DNA from: Variovorax paradoxus
GTDB taxonomy: Bacteria; Pseudomonadota; Gammaproteobacteria; Burkholderiales; Burkholderiaceae_C
Reading direction: 5' to 3'
Assembly: GCF_030811855.1 (NCBI RefSeq)
Contig: NZ_JAUSRN010000011.1
Location: forward strand, 159,254-223,253
DNA: 64,000 nucleotides
Shown piece after piece: positions 1 to 8,199 of this stretch (the stretch's first letter is position 1; every line of letters starts with the position of its first letter). The notes beneath the pieces were generated by a model. The model worked only from the letters and a program-made list of their open reading frames with translations, was not told where the DNA came from and did no database searches. Both the position numbers and the translations under genes were made by a program.

Positions 1-744
1 GAATACGGCATCGGCAATGCGTCGATCCTGGTGCTGCAGCAGGTGGCCGGCGCGCTGCACTGCTCGCTGGCCGAATTGGTCGGCGACGTGACCACCAGCT
101 CACCCGAATGGCTGCTGATCCGCGAGCTGCTCGAGCATCGCAGCGAGGCCGACCTGCGCCGCGTGCGCGTGGCGCTGGGCGAGCTGCTGGGCACCGCCTC
201 GGTCGATCCGGCGCGGCATCGGCGCATCGCGCTCGTGGGCCTGCGCGGCGCGGGCAAATCGACTCTCGGGCAGATGCTGGCCGAAGACCTCGACGTGCCC
301 TTCATCGAACTGAGCCGAGAAATCGAGACGTTGGCGGGCTGCAGCGTGCGCGAGATCCACGACCTCTACGGCACCAACGCCTACCGTCGCTATGAGCGCC
401 GCGCGCTCGAAGAGGCCGTCCAGATCTACAGCGAGGTGGTCATTGCCACGCCGGGCGGCATCGTGTCCGACCCCGCCACTTTCAACGAGCTGCTCGCGCA
501 TTGCACCACCGTGTGGCTGCAGGCCGCACCCGAGGAGCACATGGGCCGCGTCGCCGCTCAGGGCGACACCCGCCCAATGGCCGCCAGCAAGGAGGCCATG
601 GAAGACCTGCGCCGCATCCTGAACGGCCGCGCGGCCTTCTATTCGAAGGCCGACCTGTCGGTCGATACCAGTGGCAAGACGCTGGCGCAAAGCTTCCAGG
701 CGCTGCGCGCCGTCGCCCATCAGTCCATGCGCCCGGGCGCCTGA
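1..744 (+). CDS. boxR: BoxR-type benzoyl-CoA-responsive regulator, 5' end cut by window
   Basis: About 247 residues are visible; the frame is open from base 1, so the true start lies to the left. The first ~27 residues look like the end of an XRE-type helix-turn-helix (GIGNASILVLQQ...LAELVGD). The rest is a shikimate-kinase-like domain with a P-loop GLRGAGKST at about visible residues 80-88. This fusion is the hallmark of BoxR/BzdR regulators, which repress benzoate degradation genes until benzoyl-CoA binds the kinase-like domain (family knowledge). It sits 127 bp upstream of boxC on the same strand, with a promoter and TGCA repeats in between, which fits direct control of the box genes. Confidence 0.9.
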   Translation, partial: EYGIGNASILVLQQVAGALHCSLAELVGDVTTSSPEWLLIRELLEHRSEADLRRVRVALGELLGTASVDPARHRRIALVGLRGAGKSTLGQMLAEDLDVPFIELSREIETLAGCSVREIHDLYGTNAYRRYERRALEEAVQIYSEVVIATPGGIVSDPATFNELLAHCTTVWLQAAPEEHMGRVAAQGDTRPMAASKEAMEDLRRILNGRAAFYSKADLSVDTSGKTLAQSFQALRAVAHQSMRPGA

Positions 745-775
745 TCTGCTGATTTGAAAAAAAGCGATTCAGGCA

Positions 776-804
776 TTGACTTGCCTGTTCGCATGCAGCA
801 TGAT
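776..804 (+). promoter_or_regulatory. Candidate promoter of the boxC operon
   Basis: TTGACT at 776-781 and CATGAT at 799-804 are separated by 17 bp, matching a sigma-70 promoter at five and four of six positions. It lies 68 bp upstream of the boxC ATG. TGCA motifs overlap or abut the -10, as expected for a repressed promoter. Assigned by eye. Confidence 0.5.
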
Positions 805-848
805 GCATGTCATCGGAACCAGAAGATGCATTATTCTTCCGGTTTGCA
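794..848 (+). promoter_or_regulatory. Cluster of four TGCA motifs, candidate BoxR operator
   Basis: TGCA occurs at 794, 804, 827 and 845 within 55 bp, overlapping the candidate -10 and the likely transcript start. BzdR/BoxR-family regulators are known to bind TGCA-containing operators. The boxR gene next door makes this the obvious target. Binding itself is inferred. Confidence 0.45.
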
Positions 849-871
849 TCTGGCCCACAGGAGACTTCCGT

Positions 872-2548
872 ATGACCGAGAACACGACCCTTCAGGCGCC
901 TCCGCGCGTCGACTACCGCATCGAACCCACGCAATACAAGCACTGGAAGCTCAGCTTCGAAGGCTCGGTGGCGCGCCTCGTGCTCGACATTGCGGAAGAC
1001 GGCGGCATCCGCCCCGGCTACAAGCTCAAGCTCAACAGCTACGACCTGGGCGTGGATATCGAGCTGAACGACGCGCTCAACCGCGTGCGCTTCGAGCACC
1101 CCGAAGTGCGCAGCGTGATCGTCACCAGCGGCAAGGACCGCATCTTCTGTTCGGGCGCCAACATCTTCATGCTGGGCGTGTCGAGCCATGCCTGGAAGGT
1201 GAACTTCTGCAAGTTCACCAATGAGACGCGCAACGGCATCGAAGACACGTCGAAGCACTCGGGCCTGAAGTTCATTGCGGCTGTGAACGGCGCCTGCGCC
1301 GGCGGTGGCTACGAGCTGGCGCTGGCCTGCGACGAAATCCTGCTGGTGGACGACCGCTCCTCGGCCGTGTCGCTCCCCGAAGTGCCACTGCTCGGCGTGC
1401 TGCCCGGCACCGGCGGCCTCACCCGCGTGACCGACAAGCGCCATGTGCGCCATGACCTCGCCGACATCTTCTGCACCAGCGTCGAAGGCGTGCGCGGCCA
1501 GCGCGCGGTCGAGTGGCGACTGGTCGATGCGGTGGCCAAGCCGGCGCAATTTGCCGCCGCCGTGCAGGAGCGCGCCGCGCAGCTCGCCGCCGGCAGCGAC
1601 CGCCCCGCGAATGGCAAGGGCGTGGCGCTGATCCGCCTCGAGCGCAACGAGACCGCTGACAGCCTCAGCTATTCGCACGTCGACATCCAGATCGACCGCA
1701 GCAAGCGCACCGCGACCATCACCATCAAGGCGCCCACCGGCGCACAGCCCGCGGACATCGCCGCCATCGAAGCTGCGGGCGCCGCCTGGTGGCCGCTCGC
1801 GATGTGCCGCCAGCTCGACGACGCCATCCTGAACCTGCGCACCAACGAGCTCGACATCGGCACCTGGCTGCTCAAGACCGAAGGCGACGCAGAGGCCGTG
1901 CTCGCATCGGATGCCGTGATGCTCGCCAACAAGGACCACTGGCTGGTGCGCGAAACCATCGGCGCGCTGCGCCGCACGCTGGCGCGCCTGGACGTGTCGT
2001 CGCGCAGCCTGTTCGCGCTGGTCGAAGCTGGTTCGTGCTTTGCCGGCACGCTGGCCGAGGTCGCATTTGCGGCCGACCGAACCTACATGCTGGCACTGCC
2101 CGACGATGCCGCGCGCGCACCGAAGCTCGTGCTGAATGAATTCAACTTCGGCTTCTACCCGATGGTGAACGACCAGAGCCGCCTGCAGCGCCGCTTCTAT
2201 GAAGAAGCCGCGCCGCTCGACGCCGCACGCGCCGCGGCCGGCAAGCCGCTCGACGCCGACGAGGCGCTGAAGCTCGGCCTCGTCACCGCCGCGCCAGACG
2301 ACATCGACTGGGAAGACGAGATCCGCATCGCCATCGAAGAGCGCGCCGCCATGTCGCCCGATGCGCTCACCGGCCTCGAAGCCAACCTGCGCTTCGCCAG
2401 CAAGGAGAACATGGCCACCCGCATCTTCGGCCGGCTCACCGCCTGGCAGAACTGGATCTTCAACCGCCCCAACGCCGTCGGCGAAAAGGGTGCGCTGAAG
2501 GTCTACGGCACCGGCGAGAAAGCCGGCTTCGATTTGAACCGCGTCTGA
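872..2548 (+). CDS. boxC: Benzoyl-CoA-dihydrodiol lyase (2,3-epoxybenzoyl-CoA dihydrolase) BoxC
   Basis: 558 residues, normal for BoxC. It is a double-length enoyl-CoA hydratase/crotonase-fold protein; the first half carries the oxyanion-hole-like stretch NGACAGGGYELALACDE. BoxC opens the ring of 2,3-epoxybenzoyl-CoA hydrolytically and releases formate, giving 3,4-dehydroadipyl-CoA semialdehyde, in the cytoplasm. The start at 872 (MTENTT) follows an AGGAGA site. An in-frame ATG at 776 lies inside the promoter and is not used here. The gene is followed after 35 bp by boxB, in one operon with boxA. Confidence 0.95.
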   Translation: MTENTTLQAPPRVDYRIEPTQYKHWKLSFEGSVARLVLDIAEDGGIRPGYKLKLNSYDLGVDIELNDALNRVRFEHPEVRSVIVTSGKDRIFCSGANIFMLGVSSHAWKVNFCKFTNETRNGIEDTSKHSGLKFIAAVNGACAGGGYELALACDEILLVDDRSSAVSLPEVPLLGVLPGTGGLTRVTDKRHVRHDLADIFCTSVEGVRGQRAVEWRLVDAVAKPAQFAAAVQERAAQLAAGSDRPANGKGVALIRLERNETADSLSYSHVDIQIDRSKRTATITIKAPTGAQPADIAAIEAAGAAWWPLAMCRQLDDAILNLRTNELDIGTWLLKTEGDAEAVLASDAVMLANKDHWLVRETIGALRRTLARLDVSSRSLFALVEAGSCFAGTLAEVAFAADRTYMLALPDDAARAPKLVLNEFNFGFYPMVNDQSRLQRRFYEEAAPLDAARAAAGKPLDADEALKLGLVTAAPDDIDWEDEIRIAIEERAAMSPDALTGLEANLRFASKENMATRIFGRLTAWQNWIFNRPNAVGEKGALKVYGTGEKAGFDLNRV

Positions 2549-2583
2549 CGAAACCGCAGTCCCGCACAACCCAAGGAACAACG

Positions 2584-4011
2584 ATGAGCACGATCAACTA
2601 CAGCGAGAAGATCCCCAACAACGTCAACCTCGGCGAGGACCGCACGCTGCAGCGCGCGCTCGAAGGCTGGCAGCCCAACTTCATCAATTGGTGGGACGAC
2701 GTGGGCCCCGAGGGCTCGACCAACCACGAGGTGTACCTGCGCACGGCGGTGAGCGTCGATCCGCAGGGCTGGGCGCAGTTCGGCCACGTGAAGATGCGCG
2801 ACTACCGCTGGGGCATTTTCCTGAACCCGGGCGATGCCAACCGCGAAATTCACTTCGGCGACCACAAGGGCGAGAAGGCCTGGCAGGACGTGCCCGGCGA
2901 ACACCGCGCCAATCTGCGTCGCATCATCGTGACGCAGGGCGACACCGAACCCGCTTCGGTCGAGCAGCAGCGCCACCTGGGCCTGACTGCGCCGAGCATG
3001 TACGACCTGCGCAACCTGTTCCAGATCAACGTGGAAGAAGGCCGCCACCTGTGGGCCATGGTCTACCTGCTGCACAAGCACTTCGGCCGCGATGGCCGTG
3101 AGGAAGCCGAGGCGCTGTTGCAGCGCACCTCGGGCGACGTGGACAACCCGCGCATCCTGGGCGCCTTCAACGAGAAGACACCCGACTGGCTTGCGTTCTT
3201 CATGTTCACCTACTTCACGGACCGCGACGGCAAGTTCCAGCTGGCCGCGCTGGCCGAGAGCGCGTTCGATCCGCTCGCGCGCACCACGAAGTTCATGCTG
3301 ACCGAAGAAGCGCACCACATGTTCGTGGGCGAGAGCGGCGTTTCGCGTGTGCTCGCACGCACCGCACAGGTCATGAACGAGCTCAAGACCGACGATGCGC
3401 AGAAGGTGCGCGCGGCCGGCGCCATCGACCTGGGCACGATCCAGCGCTACCTGAACTTCCACTACAGCGTGACCATCGACCTGTTCGGCGCCGACCAGTC
3501 GAGCAACGCCGCCATCTTCTACAGCTCGGGCCTGAAGGGCCGATACGAAGAAGGCAAGCGCGGCGACGACCACGTGCTCAAGGGCCAGACCTACAAGGTG
3601 CTCGAGGTGAAGGACGGCCAGCTCCTGGAGAAGGAAGTGCCGATGCTCAACGCGCTCAACGAAGTGCTGCGCGACGACTTCATCAAGGACTCCGTGGCCG
3701 GCGTGGGCCGCTGGAACAAGGTGCTCGAGAAGGCCGGCATCCCGACCCGCCTGACGGTGCCGCACAAGGCCTTCAACCGCCAGATCGGCGCGCTCGCCGG
3801 CATCAAGATGTCGCCTGAAGGCCGCGTGGTGAACGAGGTTGAATGGGCCGCCAAGAGGGATGAATGGCTGCCGAGCGCCGAAGACTTCGCTTTCGTGGCA
3901 TCGTTGATGGGCCGCGTGGTGGAGCCGGGCAAGTTCGCAGGCTGGATCTCGCCGCCGGTGATGGGCATCAACCGCCAGCCGGTCGATTTCGAGTACGTGC
4001 GTTTCGGTTGA
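2584..4011 (+). CDS. boxB: Benzoyl-CoA 2,3-epoxidase, oxygenase subunit BoxB
   Basis: 475 residues, the standard BoxB length. It is a class I di-iron oxygenase. Likely carboxylate/histidine ligand motifs are EEGRHLW and EEAHHMF, spaced as in ferritin-like four-helix oxygenases. With electrons from BoxA it epoxidises benzoyl-CoA at C2-C3 using O2. An AAGGAA-type site lies 8 bp before the ATG. The gene is flanked by boxC and boxA; the boxB-boxA gap holds a palindromic repeat. Confidence 0.95.
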   Translation: MSTINYSEKIPNNVNLGEDRTLQRALEGWQPNFINWWDDVGPEGSTNHEVYLRTAVSVDPQGWAQFGHVKMRDYRWGIFLNPGDANREIHFGDHKGEKAWQDVPGEHRANLRRIIVTQGDTEPASVEQQRHLGLTAPSMYDLRNLFQINVEEGRHLWAMVYLLHKHFGRDGREEAEALLQRTSGDVDNPRILGAFNEKTPDWLAFFMFTYFTDRDGKFQLAALAESAFDPLARTTKFMLTEEAHHMFVGESGVSRVLARTAQVMNELKTDDAQKVRAAGAIDLGTIQRYLNFHYSVTIDLFGADQSSNAAIFYSSGLKGRYEEGKRGDDHVLKGQTYKVLEVKDGQLLEKEVPMLNALNEVLRDDFIKDSVAGVGRWNKVLEKAGIPTRLTVPHKAFNRQIGALAGIKMSPEGRVVNEVEWAAKRDEWLPSAEDFAFVASLMGRVVEPGKFAGWISPPVMGINRQPVDFEYVRFG

Positions 4012-4020
4012 ATTGGTATT

Positions 4021-4123
4021 GCTCCTTCCCCCACTGGGGGAAGGCTGGGATGGGGGCACAGCGGCGTGACCACGACAAGCGCCGCGTGCCCCCACCCAAC
4101 CCTCCCCCAGAGGGGGAGGGCTC
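4021..4123. repeat. Paired inverted palindromic repeats (BIME-like) between boxB and boxA
   Basis: Two ~38-bp copies lie head to head: 4021-4059 and, inverted, 4086-4123. Each contains its own short dyad (CTTCCCCCA/TGGGGGAAG and CCTCCCCCA/GGGGGAGG) and a TGGGGGCAC end. The transcript could fold into one long hairpin with two sub-stems. A third copy, direct orientation, lies at 63813-63850 after hutU. No U-run follows, so it looks like an intra-operon REP-type element rather than a terminator. Confidence 0.75.
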
Positions 4124-4135
4124 TAGGAGAACATC

Positions 4136-5428
4136 ATGGACATGGCCGTTGAAGCCGGAGTGATCAAGCAGCACCTGATCGACCCCGAGATCTGCATTCG
4201 CTGCAATACCTGCGAGGCCACCTGCCCCGTCAACGCGATCACGCACGACGACAACAACTACGTCGTGCGGGCCGACGTCTGCAATGGCTGCATGGCCTGC
4301 ATCTCGCCGTGCCCCACGGGCTCGATCGACAACTGGCGCACGATGCCCCTGGTGCGCGCCTACTCGATCGAAGAGCAGCTCACCTGGGAGTCGCTGCCCG
4401 CAGAGCTCTCGCCCGAAGAGCTCGAAGCCGCTGGCGTGTCCGCCGAAGCGGCCGGCGATGCGGCGGCCGCCGTGCCTGAGCAGACCCAGGCGCAAGCCCA
4501 GGCCGCGGTCGAAACGGTAGAGCCGGTTTTCAACTCCGCGCAATACGGCGCCACCGTGCCGCCCTGGTCGGCCGCGCACGCCTACACCAACCTCTTTCCG
4601 CCCAAGTCGCCGACGACCGCCACCGTGGTCGGCAACTTCAACTGCACCGAGGCGGGCTTCGACAGCGAGACGCACCACATCGTGCTGGACTTTGGCGTGG
4701 TGCCGTTCCCGGTGCTTGAAGGCCAATCGATCGGCATCGTTCCGCCGGGTGTCGATGCCATCGGCAAGCGCCACCATGCGCGCCAGTATTCGGTCGCCAG
4801 CCCTCGCAATGGCGAGCGGCCGGGCTACAACAACGTCTCGCTCACCGTGAAGCGCGTCACCGAAGACCATCAAGGCCAGGCGGTGCGCGGCCTGTGCTCC
4901 AACTACGTCTGCGACCTGAAGGTGGGCGACACCGTGCAGGTGGTCGGGCCTTTCGGTTCGTCGTTCCTGATGCCGAATCATCCCAAGTCGCACATCGTGA
5001 TGATCTGCACGGGCACCGGCAGCGCACCGATGCGCGCCATGACCGAATGGCGCCGGCGCCTGCGCAAGAGCGGCAAGTTCGAAGGCGGCAAGCTCATGCT
5101 GTTCTTCGGCGCGCGCACCCAGCAAGAGCTGCCGTACTTCGGCCCGCTGCAGTCGCTGCCCAAAGACTTCATCGACATCAACCTCGCGTTCTCGCGAACG
5201 CCGGGACAGCCCAAGCGCTACGTGCAGGACCTCATGCGCGAACGTGCCGCCGACCTGGCCGCGCTGCTGAAAGACGGCGCAAGCCACTTCTACGTGTGCG
5301 GCCTCAAGAGCATGGAAGAAGGCGTGGTGCTCGCTTTGCGCGACGTTGCCAAGGAAGCCGGGCTCGACTGGGACACAGTTGGTGCCGCATTGAAGCGCGA
5401 AGGCCGCCTGCACCTCGAAACGTACTAA
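4136..5428 (+). CDS. boxA: Benzoyl-CoA 2,3-epoxidase, reductase subunit BoxA
   Basis: 430 residues. The N-terminus has two [4Fe-4S] clusters (CIRCNTCEATCP and CNGCMACISPCP, residues ~22-60). A Pro/Ala/Glu-rich linker (~95-130) leads to a ferredoxin-NADP reductase-like unit with an FAD motif (RQYSVASP) and a nicotinamide motif (CTGTGSAPMRA). BoxA passes NADPH electrons to BoxB. The ATG at 4136 follows TAGGAGA and is set just behind the BIME-like repeat. It is the third structural gene of the box operon. Confidence 0.95.
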   Translation: MDMAVEAGVIKQHLIDPEICIRCNTCEATCPVNAITHDDNNYVVRADVCNGCMACISPCPTGSIDNWRTMPLVRAYSIEEQLTWESLPAELSPEELEAAGVSAEAAGDAAAAVPEQTQAQAQAAVETVEPVFNSAQYGATVPPWSAAHAYTNLFPPKSPTTATVVGNFNCTEAGFDSETHHIVLDFGVVPFPVLEGQSIGIVPPGVDAIGKRHHARQYSVASPRNGERPGYNNVSLTVKRVTEDHQGQAVRGLCSNYVCDLKVGDTVQVVGPFGSSFLMPNHPKSHIVMICTGTGSAPMRAMTEWRRRLRKSGKFEGGKLMLFFGARTQQELPYFGPLQSLPKDFIDINLAFSRTPGQPKRYVQDLMRERAADLAALLKDGASHFYVCGLKSMEEGVVLALRDVAKEAGLDWDTVGAALKREGRLHLETY

Positions 5429-5438
5429 GCTGCGGCGA

Positions 5439-5882
5439 ATGAAGTTCGCCGACTTCCATGAGGGCCAGGTCATCGAGGCCGGGCCCTATGTCGTTTCCGA
5501 AACGGAACTGATCGGCTTCGCGCAAGCCTACGACCCGCAGTGGTTCCATACCGATCCTGTGGCCGCTGCGGACAGCGCCTTTGGCGGACTCATCGCGAGT
5601 GGCTGGCACACCTGTTCGATCGCGATGCGCCTCGTGGTCGAGGCCGCGCTCGAAGGCTCCGAATCGTTCGCGTCGCCGGGGCTCGAGCATGTGCGCTGGC
5701 CCCATCCGGTGCGGCCAGGCGATGCCTTGCGGCTGGTGGCCGACGTGATCGAGGCGCGGCGTTCCGAGAAGCGTCCCACGCTCGGCATCCTGCGCTGGCG
5801 CTGGCGGCTCTTCAATCAGCGCGAACTCATGGTGCTCGATGTGGAAGTCACGAGCCTGTTCAGGCTCGAGCCGCCTGGCTGA
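5439..5882 (+). CDS. MaoC-family (hotdog-fold) dehydratase
   Basis: 147 residues with the (R)-hydratase-type hotdog pattern: D-P-x-x-x-H near residue 33 and GLIASGWHT near 49, as in MaoC/NodN proteins. Such proteins hydrate enoyl-CoA or act on related thioesters. It starts 10 bp after the boxA stop with only a weak ribosome site, so it is probably co-transcribed. It is not a canonical box gene; a role in the later beta-oxidation-like steps is inference. A bidirectional terminator follows at 5898. Confidence 0.8.
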   Translation: MKFADFHEGQVIEAGPYVVSETELIGFAQAYDPQWFHTDPVAAADSAFGGLIASGWHTCSIAMRLVVEAALEGSESFASPGLEHVRWPHPVRPGDALRLVADVIEARRSEKRPTLGILRWRWRLFNQRELMVLDVEVTSLFRLEPPG

Positions 5883-5897
5883 TCCGCCAAACAAAAA

Positions 5898-5929
5898 GAA
5901 GCCCGCAACGCGCGGGCGCTGCGGGCTTC
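5898..5929. terminator. Bidirectional hairpin terminator
   Basis: GAAGCCCGCA (5898-5907) pairs with TGCGGGCTTC (5920-5929). An A-run (5893-5897) lies on the left, which serves the minus-strand gene. It sits between the box-operon MaoC gene and the convergent secreted protein. Confidence 0.7.
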
Positions 5930-5953
5930 ATGGGGCTTTACGGCCCAAGCGTG

Positions 5954-6478
5954 TTACTTCGTGACGTCGACGGCGCCCGAGCCCTTCGCCTTGCCGCTGG
6001 CCTTCACGCCGGCACCTGAAGGTTTCACCGCCCCACCCGCCGAGCCCACGGCGCCGGTCGCGCCGTTCAGCGTGCCGCCCACGGTGTTCGTGACGCCGCC
6101 TGCCGCATTGGTGGCGCCGCCGACGGCGCCCGTCGCACCGCTCACAGCCCCGGTGGCACCGCCGACCGTATCGGTCGCTTTGCCCACGGCACCCGTTGCA
6201 CCGCCCACCACGCCGCCAAGCGTGTTGCCCAGGCCGCCCGCTGCACCGCCGGCATTTCCGCCAGTGGAGGTGGAGGTGCCGGCCGTTGCGGCGGTTCCCG
6301 CCCCTGCGCCTGCACTGCCCTGGGCCGGTGCGGTCTTGACAGCACCTGAGGTGTTGACGTCGGCATTCACGCCCACGCCGACGCCCACACCTTGTGCCTG
6401 TGCGAAGCCGCTCATGGCGAGAAGGCCTGCGAGCAAGGCGCCGACGACGATGGACTTGTGTTGTTGTTGCTGCTTCAT
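5954..6478 (-). CDS. Secreted Gly/Ala/Thr-rich heptad-repeat protein
   Basis: 174 residues. A signal peptide covers about residues 1-28 (Gln-rich start, then VVGALLAGLLAMSGFAQA). A VGVGVGV stretch and a Gly/Ala linker follow. Residues 92-133 form six tandem heptads of consensus GGATGAV, with relatives after them, and the tail ends in Lys-rich KASGKAKGS. No catalytic motif is visible. It is probably a periplasmic or surface low-complexity protein; the function is unknown. The complementary strand is also open through most of the gene, but that frame has no signal or ribosome site. The start at 6478 is preceded by AGGAAAAG. Confidence 0.75.
   Translation of the reverse strand: MKQQQQHKSIVVGALLAGLLAMSGFAQAQGVGVGVGVNADVNTSGAVKTAPAQGSAGAGAGTAATAGTSTSTGGNAGGAAGGLGNTLGGVVGGATGAVGKATDTVGGATGAVSGATGAVGGATNAAGGVTNTVGGTLNGATGAVGSAGGAVKPSGAGVKASGKAKGSGAVDVTK
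6080..6205 (-). repeat. Six tandem 21-bp units encoding GGATGAV-like heptads
   Basis: Codons 92-133 of the secreted protein read as GGATGAV, GKATDTV, GGATGAV, SGATGAV, GGATNAA, GGVTNTV. The period is 21 bp with divergence between units. Confidence 0.75.
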
Positions 6479-6705
6479 AGGTGACTTTTCCTTTCGTTTG
6501 AAGATGGCCGGGTGATCGGCCCGAACCGGCTTGGGGCCAGTTCGGTCGCTACCGTCGCGGGCCGCTCCTATGTCGCCATGTGCGAGATGGCCGCTCGCTC
6601 GTGTGGGACCTCTCCGTCGTCGGAAATCGGGGTTCGTGCGTTAGGGCCGCGGCTCTCGATGACGTTCGAAACCCGACCCGGTCAAAACAGCCCCAAAAAT
6701 CCCTC

Positions 6706-6711
6706 TATAAT
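6706..6711 (+). promoter_or_regulatory. Likely -10 box of the tRNA-Gly promoter
   Basis: A perfect TATAAT lies 14 bp before the tRNA. The -35 region (about 6682-6688) is poor by eye. The 247-bp stretch 6479-6725 otherwise shows no gene. Confidence 0.5.
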
Positions 6712-6725
6712 TCGACTCCTGAAAT

Positions 6726-6801
6726 GCGGGAATAGCTCAGTTGGTAGAGCGCAACCTTGCCAAGGTTGAGGTCGAGAGTTCGAGACTCTTTTCCCGCTCC
6801 A
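6726..6801 (+). tRNA. tRNA-Gly (anticodon GCC)
   Basis: 76 nt with an encoded CCA end. The acceptor stem GCGGGAA pairs with TTCCCGC. The anticodon arm is CAACC-TTGCCAA-GGTTG with anticodon GCC. The T-arm contains GTTCGAG. A terminator follows 10 bp later. Confidence 0.97.
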
Positions 6802-6811
6802 CATCTCATGC

Positions 6812-6843
6812 AAAAGGCCACCTCACCGGTGGCCTTTTCTTTT
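6812..6843 (+). terminator. Terminator of tRNA-Gly
   Basis: AAAAGGCCACC (6812-6822) pairs with GGTGGCCTTTT (6828-6838), followed by CTTTTG. It is a strong intrinsic terminator, and symmetrical enough to serve the minus-strand fumarylacetoacetase too. Confidence 0.85.
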
Positions 6844-6857
6844 GGGCGCTGCGAATT

Positions 6858-8180
6858 TCAACCTCTTGCGAGCAGCACCGTCCCACGGCTTTCGCCGAAC
6901 CCGATGCGCGCATGGCCCGGCTTCTCGCACCAGCCGCGCAGCAGCACCGCATCTCCGTCTTCCAGGAACCCGCGCTCTTCACCGTTGGCAAGAGTGACCG
7001 GGCTTTGCGCGGCACGCGTCAGTTCGATGATGGCGCCGGCCTCTCCCGGACCTGGCCCCGAGATGGTCCCGCTGCCGAACAGGTCGCCCGGATTCAGGTT
7101 GCAGCCGCCCACCGTGTGGTGCGCCACCATCTGCGCCACGCTCCAGTACTGGTGCTTGAAGCTCGTGCGTGAAAGGCGCGAAGGCCCGCTGCTGTCATTG
7201 CGCGCCTTCTCGCTTTCGAGCCATACCTCGAGGCGGATGTCGATGGCGCCGCTTTCGCGGTTCGACGGGCCTTCGAGATAGTCGAGCGGCTGCGGCTCGT
7301 TAGCCGGCCGAGTCCAGGCTTGGCGATACGGCGCAAGCGCCTCCATCGTCACGATCCACGGCGAGATGGTGGTCGCGAAGTTCTTCGCAAGAAAGGGCCC
7401 GAGCGGTGCCATCTCCCAGAATTGGATGTCGCGCGCCGACCAGTCGTTGAGCAGGCAGATGCCGAAGATGTGTTCTTCCGCGCGTTCGAGCGGAATGGGC
7501 TCGCCCGCCGCGTTGCCTTCGCCGATCCACACGCCCAGCTCCAGTTCGTAGTCGAGCCGCGCACAGGCGCGGTACGTGGGCGCCTTTGCGCCCGGCGCCA
7601 TCGTCTGGCCCATGGGCCGATGAAAGCGCTGGCCGCTGACGCCGATGGTCGATACGCGCCCGTGGTAGGCCGTGGGAATCCAGCGGAAGTTGGGCGTCAC
7701 ATCGCCATCGGGATTCATCAGCCGGCTGATGTTCAGCGCATGGTCGATCGAGGTGTAGAAGTCGGTGTAGTCGCCGATGCGCGCGGGCACCGTGTATTCG
7801 ACCTCGGCCTGCGGCACCAGGCACTCGCGCACGGCATGCACCGTGGCGGCAGGTGCATCACTTCGCAGCAATGCGAACACCGCGTGCCGCAACGCACGCC
7901 ATGCGGTACCGCCAAGCGCGAAGAAATCGTTCAGCGCCGGCAGCGCGGCGGCGCGGGCCGCATCGAGCGCGAGACCATCGAGCAATTGGCGTGCGGAGAG
8001 CGCCGCCATGTCGAGCACCTGGTCGCCAATGGCGATGCCGCCGCGAAACGGCTCGGGGCTGCCTGTACGGCGAAACACCGCATACGGCAGGTTCTGGATC
8101 GGGAAATCGGTTCCTTCGATATTCGCTGTGTCGACCCAGCTCTTTGCGCCGGCATCGTGCGTGTGGTTGAGCGCAATCAT
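6858..8180 (-). CDS. fahA: Fumarylacetoacetase
   Basis: 440 residues, full-length two-domain FAH. The N-terminal SH3-like FAH domain is present (residues ~20-130). The catalytic domain shows IGDYTDF...H (136-147), ELELGVWIGEG (E212, E214) and LLNDWSARD (D246), the expected metal and catalytic positions. It hydrolyses fumarylacetoacetate to fumarate and acetoacetate, the last step of tyrosine/homogentisate breakdown. It is the last gene of a minus-strand operon that starts with TetR. Homogentisate dioxygenase is not in this window, so the natural substrate here could be an analogue. Confidence 0.9.
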   Translation of the reverse strand: MIALNHTHDAGAKSWVDTANIEGTDFPIQNLPYAVFRRTGSPEPFRGGIAIGDQVLDMAALSARQLLDGLALDAARAAALPALNDFFALGGTAWRALRHAVFALLRSDAPAATVHAVRECLVPQAEVEYTVPARIGDYTDFYTSIDHALNISRLMNPDGDVTPNFRWIPTAYHGRVSTIGVSGQRFHRPMGQTMAPGAKAPTYRACARLDYELELGVWIGEGNAAGEPIPLERAEEHIFGICLLNDWSARDIQFWEMAPLGPFLAKNFATTISPWIVTMEALAPYRQAWTRPANEPQPLDYLEGPSNRESGAIDIRLEVWLESEKARNDSSGPSRLSRTSFKHQYWSVAQMVAHHTVGGCNLNPGDLFGSGTISGPGPGEAGAIIELTRAAQSPVTLANGEERGFLEDGDAVLLRGWCEKPGHARIGFGESRGTVLLARG

Positions 8181-8199
8181 CTGTCCATGCCTCCCTCTT

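Noticed and set aside
5961..6515. Plus-strand Pro/Ala-rich frame opposite the heptad-repeat protein
   Set aside because: The minus-strand frame has a signal peptide, a ribosome site and a terminator behind it; the plus frame has none.
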